Shown: positions 57,496 to 64,000 of the stretch, one piece after another
How the letters are laid out: every line of letters starts with the position of its first letter
Position numbering within the stretch: position 1 is the stretch's first letter
DNA from: Halomonas sp.
Lineage (GTDB): Bacteria > Pseudomonadota > Gammaproteobacteria > Pseudomonadales > Halomonadaceae
Direction of reading: 5' to 3'
Assembly: GCF_029263665.1 (NCBI RefSeq)
Contig: NZ_JAJUFQ010000009.1
Location: 62,001-126,000 of the forward strand
Length of the DNA: 64,000 bases
The notes under the pieces: model-generated
Databases searched by the model: none
Told to the model about the DNA's origin: nothing
Seen by the model: the letters and a program-made list of their open reading frames with translations, nothing else
Made by a program: the position numbers and the translations under genes

Positions 57496-57880
57496 ACCAT
57501 TAGAAACCGCCCCAGAATCGCCATGAACAGGGGGGAGCTGTTAGATTGGTTAATTTTTAACCCGTTCTAACCAATTGATATATAAGGGAAAAATAGAATA
57601 ACAGCGCAACCGTGCGGACCGGATGGCAGAAGAGCAAAAAGAACAACCACAGGTGGATAGCTTTGTCGCCTGTCAATAGAAAAAAGGCAAAACTACCTAT
57701 GAAGGCATAGAAAATTCATACGCATGAAGGCTTACCAAGGCAACCAGTCCACATGACACGCGAAGCACTCTCATTTCTTTTTATTGAAATGATCAGTATA
57801 TTTTGTTGCCAGGAAGAGACACCATCTGCAAGAAAAAACCCAGCAAATGATCGGCATGCAAGCAAGCATGGAAAAAGAAG

Positions 57881-57956
57881 TGGCGTCCCATAGGGGGTTC
57901 GAACCCCTGTTCCCGCCGTGAAAGGGCGGTGTCCTAGACCACTAGACGAATGGGAC
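57881..57956 (-). tRNA. tRNA-Glu (UUC)
   Basis: This is a 76-nt tRNA including encoded CCA. The acceptor stem is GTCCCAT/ATGGGAC with discriminator G. The anticodon loop CTTTCAC gives anticodon UUC, and the T-arm is GGTTCGAACC. It is the second gene of the tRNA-Ala/tRNA-Glu transcript, just downstream of gltX's convergent region. Confidence 0.96.
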
Positions 57957-57973
57957 GCATCGTACGAGAAAGT

Positions 57974-58049
57974 TGGTGGAGCCTAGCGGGATCGAACCGC
58001 TGACCTCGACACTGCCAGTGTCGCGCTCTCCCAGCTGAGCTAAGGCCCC
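57974..58049 (-). tRNA. tRNA-Ala (GGC)
   Basis: This 76-nt tRNA has encoded CCA. The acceptor stem GGGGCCT/AGGCTCC contains the G3:U70 pair that identifies alanine tRNAs. The anticodon loop CTGGCAG gives GGC. It is 17 bp upstream of tRNA-Glu on the same strand and is driven by the promoter at 58072-58100. Confidence 0.96.
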
Positions 58050-58071
58050 GTATCTCTCGAAGACGGGGCGC

Positions 58072-58100
58072 ATGTTACTGATAAGACCGGCGAAAGTCAA
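58072..58100 (-). promoter_or_regulatory. Promoter of the tRNA-Ala/tRNA-Glu operon
   Basis: On the minus strand TTGACT (58095-58100) and TAACAT (58072-58077) are 17 bp apart. A GC-rich stretch follows the -10, as is common in stringently controlled stable-RNA promoters. Confidence 0.75.
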
Positions 58101-58128
58101 CTCTTATTAAGCAGCATTACTGCGAGAT

Positions 58129-58247
58129 AGCTGTAAGCCGTAAGTTTTCAGCTGTAAGCCTCTCCTCCACTGGAACTGCCTGATGATAGGGCGCCCCATG
58201 GAAAGATGGATGGACACCCAGACAATGGCATTTCACCACTTACAGCT
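58129..58247. repeat. AGCTGTAAG repeats, direct and inverted
   Basis: AGCTGTAAGCC occurs at 58129 and again at 58150. An inverted copy, CTTACAGCT, lies at 58239-58247, just beyond the gltX stop. The 80 bp between show no gene. It may be a degenerate intergenic repeat element; its copy number elsewhere is unknown. Confidence 0.5.
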
Positions 58248-58254
58248 TACTCGC

Positions 58255-59742
58255 TTAAAGCTGAGGTAACTCCCGATATTCCTTTTCGAGCCGCTTGCCT
58301 TGCTTCTTGGACACACCACCGAGCACTTCAATGGCGTGACGCAAGCGCGCACGCGTCATGTCCGAGCCAATAATGGCCATTCCATCCATCACTGAAGTAC
58401 TGGAAGACGAGCCAGTAATGGCAATGAACACCGGCGCCAGGAATGCTTTCATCTTCAGATCAAAGTGCTCACATAGCGCCTTGACTTCGACAAGTAGACT
58501 GTCCTTGTTCCAACTGGAAACGGATTCAAAGCGCCACACCAGGAACTGCAGCAGCTTGACCAGGTCCTCACGTTCCATCTTCACATCAGAGAAGCTAGCT
58601 TCTGTGATGGCAGGCATGCCCGAGAAGAAGTGTGCAGCCAATGGCGCTACATCGGACAAGGTATCCACCCGAGTACGAACCTGAGGCAGGATATCCTTCA
58701 GGTATTCCTCGTTGAAGGCCCAGTTCATCAATGCCTGAAGGAAGCCACGGTCATCCAGGTCTTCTCTCAGGTACACGCCGTTGAGCCAGGTCAGCTTGTC
58801 CAGGTCAAATACCGGACCTCCCAGAGAAACACGCTGGATATCGAAGTTCGCCATCATTTCCTCAAGGGAGAACTTCTCGCGCTCATCGGGCATCGACCAG
58901 CCCATTCGTCCCAGATAATTCGTCACGGCCTGAGGCAGGAACCCCATACGCCGATAGTAATTGATAGACGTAGGATTCTTGCGCTTGGACAGCTTGGACT
59001 TGTCCGGATTGCGCAACAGGGGCATATGGCACAGCCTAGGCATGTCCCAGCCAAAATACTCATACAGAAGTTGATGCTTGGGAGCGGAATTGATCCATTC
59101 CTCACCACGCAACACATGCGTGATACCCATCAAGTGATCGTCGACCACATTGGCCAGGTGGTATGTCGGCATGCCATCTGACTTGAGCAGGATCTGTGCA
59201 TCAACCTGCCCCCAGTCCACTTCGATAGTGCCACGCAGCATATCTTCGACAACGCAGGTCCCATTGTCCGGCACCATCATGCGCACGACATAGGGCATTC
59301 CCTCACGCTCACGACGCTCCTGTTCCTGTGGTTCCAGAGCCAGGTCGGCAGGCTTGAGTGCCAGATGCTGGCCTTCTGCCTTGCGCGCTTCTCGCAGTTC
59401 ATCCAGCTCTTCACTGGTGCGGTAGCACTTGAAGGCATGTCCAGCCTCAATGAGACGCTGGGCATGTTCTGCATAGATATCACCACGCTCGCTCTGGCGA
59501 TAGGGACCATGTGGCCCACCCACATCAGGCCCTTCATTCCACTCCAGGCCGAGCCAGCGCAGTGAGTCGAGAATCATCTGCTCCGATTCAGCTGTCGAGC
59601 GAACCCTGTCGGTATCCTCGATGCGCAGAATGAACTCACCGCCATGCTGGCGAGCGAAGCACAGATTGAACAGTGCGATATAGGCAGTGCCTACGTGAGG
59701 GTCACCCGTGGGTGAAGGCGCGATTCGCGTGCGAACAGTCAT
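58255..59742 (-). CDS. gltX: Glutamyl-tRNA synthetase
   Basis: This is a 495-aa class-I synthetase charging tRNA-Glu, whose gene lies just downstream. The HIGH motif is DPHVGTAY, and the KMSKS equivalent is SKLSKRKN. The start ATG at 59742 follows AGGACCC; an ATG four codons upstream has a poor site. E. coli GltX is 471 aa, so this is slightly long. Which of the discriminating and non-discriminating forms it is cannot be told. Confidence 0.95.
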   Translation of the reverse strand: MTVRTRIAPSPTGDPHVGTAYIALFNLCFARQHGGEFILRIEDTDRVRSTAESEQMILDSLRWLGLEWNEGPDVGGPHGPYRQSERGDIYAEHAQRLIEAGHAFKCYRTSEELDELREARKAEGQHLALKPADLALEPQEQERREREGMPYVVRMMVPDNGTCVVEDMLRGTIEVDWGQVDAQILLKSDGMPTYHLANVVDDHLMGITHVLRGEEWINSAPKHQLLYEYFGWDMPRLCHMPLLRNPDKSKLSKRKNPTSINYYRRMGFLPQAVTNYLGRMGWSMPDEREKFSLEEMMANFDIQRVSLGGPVFDLDKLTWLNGVYLREDLDDRGFLQALMNWAFNEEYLKDILPQVRTRVDTLSDVAPLAAHFFSGMPAITEASFSDVKMEREDLVKLLQFLVWRFESVSSWNKDSLLVEVKALCEHFDLKMKAFLAPVFIAITGSSSSTSVMDGMAIIGSDMTRARLRHAIEVLGGVSKKQGKRLEKEYRELPQL

Positions 59743-59976
59743 AGGGTCCTGCATCCTGGAAAAAGAAAGCTACATCCTGGTTCAGCGCAAGCACCGGTAG
59801 CAGGTGCCGGCCCGCCTCGTACAGGCCATTGCAGCAGAATGGACGACATTATACGCACCTCTGCCGTCCATCGCAGCCAGACGTACCGAGGAGCACTTAG
59901 TTGACGTTGGATATTGCATGCGCAGGCCGAATCCATGAGTATTCCAGTTTCGTTTAACGAGTCGAAGGAAGGTTTC

Positions 59977-60564
59977 ATGGACGCGCTGGGTCCGCGCATC
60001 AAGCAACTTCGCATAGCCGCAGGTCTGAACAAGGCTGCGCTTGCACGTCAGGTGGGGGTCTCGGATGTCACCATCTCCTACTGGGAGTCCGGTGCTATCA
60101 AGCAGATCGGACACGAACGGCTGGTAGCCCTATCCCAGGCCCTGAACTGCCCTCTATCTCATCTGCTGGAGGGTGAACCCAACCGGCCTTCTCCGCTATA
60201 CCTTCGCTCCCACTTGCCACTGCCCTGGAACGAAGCGGCGCATAAAGGCATCGATCTGCCTCTGGAACTGATTCCCGGACAACGCTGGGACGGTGATTGC
60301 CACCTACTGACACCAGGGCCCGGTGAAGAATTTGACTTTCTACGCCAGATGGATCTGGCAGCCGTTGCCCCCACTGAAATCTTTCGTCAGCCAGGCCTCT
60401 ATCTCGTTGCCGAAAACGACAAGCTGTGTATTCGCCACGTGGCCCAGGACCCCACTGGCCAATTGATCTTTCAGCAGGAAGGCCAACAGGATGTCACTCG
60501 TTATCATAGTGGCATGCGCTTGACGGCCAAGATTGTCGCCCTGTGGCGCCACGAGCCTGTATAG
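59977..60564 (+). CDS. XRE-family regulator with S24-like C-terminal domain
   Basis: This 195-aa regulator has an N-terminal helix-turn-helix (residues 5-60; ALARQVGVSDVTISYWESG). The C-terminal part (about 100-195; GLYLVAENDKLCIRHV) looks like the LexA/S24 beta-fold of phage-type repressors, but no Ser-Lys self-cleavage pair is obvious. The ATG at 59977 has AAGGAAGG close upstream; an in-frame ATG at 59935 adds fourteen residues. Its targets are unknown. Confidence 0.78.
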   Translation: MDALGPRIKQLRIAAGLNKAALARQVGVSDVTISYWESGAIKQIGHERLVALSQALNCPLSHLLEGEPNRPSPLYLRSHLPLPWNEAAHKGIDLPLELIPGQRWDGDCHLLTPGPGEEFDFLRQMDLAAVAPTEIFRQPGLYLVAENDKLCIRHVAQDPTGQLIFQQEGQQDVTRYHSGMRLTAKIVALWRHEPV

Positions 60565-60738
60565 CAAGCACTCACATCAACTTGACAGCCTTCAACGGAT
60601 GGCCTGCTGCCCTTCGATGCACAGGGCTGCAAAGGCTTCGTCATCATTGTCTTTCGCAGGGCTACCGTGGCAATGATGGCAGCAGCGCTGCATAAACGGT
60701 ACCTGGAGCGCGCGTGGTCATGATCAGGCAAGACCACC

Positions 60739-61368
60739 CTACTGCCTTTCCTGAACCTGTACATCATCGATGGTTCGTCGAACTTCCTGACCGACCAGTA
60801 CACGCTGACCGGCATTGATGACCTTTCCCAGCCCGTGAGGTGAATCCTGCACAAGAGAGCCTCTCAGGTGTTCTCCCTTTTCTCCCAGGCGTTGCTGCAC
60901 CGAACGAGGCTGGACACTCGAGGGCTCCGTCTGGACCCGCAAACGATAACCACCATCTGGCAGTCCACTGCCAGGCCCAAGAGGCCCCACTTCAAAGCGC
61001 CCTTCGACAACCGTGGTCCGCTCCTGCCAATGCACACCACTGGCTTCACGCTCAACCAGAACTGACAGTCGTGTGCCATCAGGCAGGTTGGTATTCCCTG
61101 TCACCAGCATTCGGCGATCACTCTGCAACCGGGCATCAAGCGAGACCGTTACTGGATCTGCCATGGCAACATCCGGCGGCGGTTCCGTCGGCTCATCTGA
61201 AGGCTGCCCTGCGCTATTCTGTGCCGGACTTGCATTCTCCGGCACTTCCTGGACATCACCAGAGGGTCGCGGTGATGCATTATCTGCTTCGCCCCTGTCA
61301 CTGCCGTCACATCCTGCCAGCACCAAACATAGGGCCAGAAACAGGACTCGGTATCTGCTCTCGTGCAT
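60739..61368 (-). CDS. Uncharacterised lipoprotein
   Basis: This 209-aa lipoprotein has a signal peptide ending LVLAGC (Cys20). The +2 residue is Asp, the inner-membrane retention signal in E. coli. A Pro/Ser/Asn-rich linker (about 28-68) leads to a beta-rich domain with VSLDARLQSDRRMLVTGNTNLPDGT and GRFEVGPLGPGSGLPDGGYRLRV. GGGAG stands upstream of the ATG. I do not recognise the family; the beta-rich part could be an Ig-like or carbohydrate-binding fold. Confidence 0.7.
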   Translation of the reverse strand: MHESRYRVLFLALCLVLAGCDGSDRGEADNASPRPSGDVQEVPENASPAQNSAGQPSDEPTEPPPDVAMADPVTVSLDARLQSDRRMLVTGNTNLPDGTRLSVLVEREASGVHWQERTTVVEGRFEVGPLGPGSGLPDGGYRLRVQTEPSSVQPRSVQQRLGEKGEHLRGSLVQDSPHGLGKVINAGQRVLVGQEVRRTIDDVQVQERQ

Positions 61369-61479
61369 TGTCCGTGCTCCCGATCTATTCCCTTTTGCAT
61401 CAGATTAGGCGCTACTTGTGAAAGGCGCGCGAGCTATTCTCTCCCCTGCCAGGAGGCAGATATGGTGCCGATAAACACC

Positions 61480-61512
61480 AGGCCCCCATTCTGTTCTTCA
61501 GAATGGGGGCCT
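61480..61512 (-). terminator. Hairpin after the YjdM/PhnA gene
   Basis: A perfect 14-bp stem AGGCCCCCATTCTG/CAGAATGGGGGCCT has a five-base loop and lies 26 bp after the stop. There is only a short T content after it on the minus strand. Confidence 0.65.
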
Positions 61513-61538
61513 GCACACACAACGCGGCTGATGAGACG

Positions 61539-61874
61539 TCAGACCTTCTTGACGAACTGCGACTTCAGCTTCATCGCACCAATGCCATCAATCTTGCAGT
61601 CAATATCATGATCACCATCCACCAGGCGGATGTTCTTGACCTTGGTACCTACCTTGACCACGGACGAAGAGCCCTTGACCTTGAGGTCCTTGATCACGGT
61701 AACGGTATCGCCATCCGCCAATTCGTTGCCGTTGGCATCTCGTACCGTTTTTGCATCGTTTTCCTGGACCTCTCCCGGGACCCATTCATGACCACATTCG
61801 GGGCAGATCAACTGAGCACCGTCCTCATATGCATATGGAGACTGGCAGCTAGGACAGGGAGGCAGTTCACTCAT
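61539..61874 (-). CDS. YjdM/PhnA-family zinc-ribbon protein
   Basis: This 111-aa small cytoplasmic protein has an N-terminal zinc ribbon (CPSCQS...CPECGHEW, four cysteines) and a C-terminal SH3-like domain with [15 protein letters not shown]. It matches the PhnA/YjdM family. Despite the old name, a role in alkylphosphonate use is not supported by the neighbours, where no phn genes are seen. It is alone, with a hairpin at its 3' end. Confidence 0.9.
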   Translation of the reverse strand: MSELPPCPSCQSPYAYEDGAQLICPECGHEWVPGEVQENDAKTVRDANGNELADGDTVTVIKDLKVKGSSSVVKVGTKVKNIRLVDGDHDIDCKIDGIGAMKLKSQFVKKV

Positions 61875-61948
61875 GACACTATCACCTAGTATGACGGGCG
61901 CCCAAGCCTACTCCGTGATAACGTTAAAAGCCAGTGATGCAGATAGTC

Positions 61949-62428
61949 TCAAGGCTCTCGGCGATACGTGCCAATGATCCTGTTCATGCCTAGGACATGA
62001 GGTTCCACCTTGCCAAGAAAATCTGCCAACGTCAGCCCCTCTGGATAGTCTGTCTCTGTATCCAGCGCCAGCACCCAGAAGTAATATCGATGCAAGCCGT
62101 GGCCCTGGGGCGGCATTGGTCCACAATAACCTAGAGAGCCGCCATCATTGACACCTGCAGTACCCAACTTGCTGCCTTCCTCCAGCTCGGTCACCGAGGC
62201 AGGAAGGTTATACAGCACCCAATGTACATAACCGTAACCGCCATTGTTGACCACGGGAGCATCCGGATCGTGACATATCACCGCAATACCGCGAGTGCCA
62301 TCAGGCACCTCTCTCCAGCTGAGCGCCGGTGACAGATCATCTGCTTCCTGGCTGTGACGAGCCGACAAAGGAGCGTCATCAGCAAAGTCTGGGCTGGAAA
62401 CGCGAAGAGAAGAAAGTGCGAATTTCAT
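61949..62428 (-). CDS. PEBP-like (YbhB/YbcL) protein
   Basis: This 159-aa protein is of the phosphatidylethanolamine-binding/Raf-kinase-inhibitor-like family, bacterial YbhB/YbcL branch. The ligand-pocket motifs are CHDPDAP, GYVHWVLYNLP and GPMPPQGHGLHRYYF. No signal peptide is present, so it is cytoplasmic like YbhB. The physiological role of bacterial members is unclear. Confidence 0.9.
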   Translation of the reverse strand: MKFALSSLRVSSPDFADDAPLSARHSQEADDLSPALSWREVPDGTRGIAVICHDPDAPVVNNGGYGYVHWVLYNLPASVTELEEGSKLGTAGVNDGGSLGYCGPMPPQGHGLHRYYFWVLALDTETDYPEGLTLADFLGKVEPHVLGMNRIIGTYRREP

Positions 62429-62575
62429 CTTTGGTTCTCCTGGAGTTACACATGGGAATGGGGGCGTCAGCAGGAAACGCGGTCCTGCAAGTCATCCTGC
62501 TACCATCCTCTGACATCGTAGCGAGAACTGATGCTTCCCGGTCAAGGGCAGCCGTGCAATGAAGAGTCATGCTGA

Positions 62576-63037
62576 ATGAAACGCCTGCTGATCGTCGCCC
62601 ATGCCCCTTCACCCAATACCCTGAAGCTGCGCGACGCCGCTTGCCGGGGCGCAGGCCACCCGGATATCGACGCTGTGGAGGTAACCTGCAAGGCTCCTCT
62701 GGAGTGCGGACCAGAGGACGTGCTTCAGGCGGATGCCATCCTGCTCGGTACTACCGAGAACCTCGGCTACATGAGCGGCGCCCTGAAGGACTTCTTCGAT
62801 CGAAGCTACTATCCACTTCTCGACCACACTCAAGGCCTGCCCTGCGCCCTGTACATTCGCGCCGGTCATGACGGCACCGGCACTCGACGTGCCGTGGAAG
62901 GCATCATCACCGGGTTACGCTGGCGGTGGGTACAGGAACCACTGATCCTGCGTGGAGACTGGCAGGACGCCTTCGAGCAGCAGGTCGAGGAACTGGCCAT
63001 GGCCATGGCTGCCGGCCTCGACAGCGGTATTCTCTAG
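62576..63037 (+). CDS. Flavodoxin-like/NAD(P)H-dependent FMN reductase-type protein
   Basis: This 153-aa flavodoxin-fold protein carries the FMN phosphate loop near the N-terminus ([12 protein letters not shown]). The [19 protein letters not shown] segment contacts the flavin ring in relatives, and the C-terminal [15 protein letters not shown] belongs to the same fold. Small flavodoxin-family members of this kind are probable FMN-dependent reductases; the partner is unknown. A long terminator follows at 63084-63115. Confidence 0.85.
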   Translation: MKRLLIVAHAPSPNTLKLRDAACRGAGHPDIDAVEVTCKAPLECGPEDVLQADAILLGTTENLGYMSGALKDFFDRSYYPLLDHTQGLPCALYIRAGHDGTGTRRAVEGIITGLRWRWVQEPLILRGDWQDAFEQQVEELAMAMAAGLDSGIL

Positions 63038-63083
63038 CTTTTTCTGCTGGCCATCATGACCCATGATCACTCACTGCAACGCA

Positions 63084-63115
63084 AAGAGCGGTGGCTGCAA
63101 GCAGCCACCGCTCTT
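63084..63115. terminator. Bidirectional terminator between the flavodoxin-like gene and fadA
   Basis: A perfect 15-bp stem AAGAGCGGTGGCTGC/GCAGCCACCGCTCTT has a two-base loop. The T-tract is interrupted (CTTCTTCC on the plus strand), so efficiency is uncertain. It lies between converging genes. Confidence 0.75.
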
Positions 63116-63162
63116 CTTCCTGACTGACGGTCACACATCAACACCCGCGACCGTCAAAACCA

Positions 63163-64000
<838 letters not shown>

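Larger units (their letters stand above)
57223..57880. other. Long gap with DnaA-box-like sites, hairpins and an AT-rich tract
   Basis: No convincing protein gene is present in this 658-bp gap. It holds two hairpins at 57348-57411 (possible small RNA end), paired DnaA-box-like 9-mers at 57462-57484, a weaker one at 57487-57495, and an AT-rich stretch at about 57541-57605 with an 8-bp inverted repeat (ATTGGTTA/TAACCAAT). A degenerate box, GGTGGATAG, lies at 57652-57660. The rest of the gap to 57880 shows nothing clear. Confidence 0.6.

Noticed and set aside
57462..57605. Replication origin (oriC) in the DnaA-box gap
   Set aside because: Only two good boxes, and none of dnaA, dnaN, gyrB, gidA or rpmH is nearby.

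Overview
The window reads as a chromosomal segment of a fairly GC-rich gammaproteobacterium. The gene set fits the Halomonadaceae (Halomonas-like) best: gabDT, a sodium/solute symporter, a Pseudomonas-type gts glucose transporter, a Nag phosphotransferase system, and a gltA-sdh-suc supercluster with lpd inside the suc operon. This placement is inference from gene content and recalled protein similarity, not from a search. No transposase, integrase, phage gene or CRISPR array was seen, and coding density is high throughout.

Layout. 1-4.7 kb: a partial TVP38/FAD oxidoreductase, an exported MsrA, a divergent MFS/LysR pair and an NlpC/P60 lipoprotein. 4.9-7.4 kb: a large uncharacterised protein built from repeated DUF1266-like modules. 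7.7-10.5 kb: gabD-gabT for GABA degradation. 10.5-18.5 kb: a DUF924 protein, a Na+/solute symporter, a GlxA-type AraC regulator with an MFS exporter, and a ycjX-ycjF operon followed by a small Gly-rich membrane protein. 18.6-26.5 kb (minus strand): a response regulator/sensor kinase pair, an AGE/mannose isomerase-like enzyme and a four-gene sugar ABC transporter, together resembling the GltR/GtrS-gtsABCD glucose system. 26.6-34.8 kb (minus): an N-acetylglucosamine operon nagR-nagA-nagB-II-nagF-nagE, with a HAD phosphatase downstream.

35.1-42.4 kb: RNase II; two exported amidohydrolases facing each other; and a glycosyltransferase/flippase-like pair. 42.5-56.2 kb: the TCA block. sdhCDAB and sucAB-lpd-sucCD run on the minus strand and gltA diverges on the plus strand. 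Near-consensus sigma70 promoters for sdhC and gltA can be read in the shared 470-bp region. A rho-independent terminator lies between sdhB and sucA. 56.3-64 kb: a beta-hydroxyacid dehydrogenase, a 658-bp non-coding gap with paired DnaA-box-like sites, tRNA-Glu(UUC), tRNA-Ala(GGC), gltX, an XRE regulator, a lipoprotein, a YjdM/PhnA protein, a PEBP protein, a flavodoxin-like protein and a partial fadA.

I found no wholly new multi-gene system. The most unusual items are the multi-module DUF1266 protein, the DnaA-box/AT-rich gap before the tRNAs, the duplicated EIIB domain of NagE, the double-lipoyl SucB, the tandem 11-bp operator upstream of nagR, and an orphan terminator hairpin upstream of the sodium symporter.
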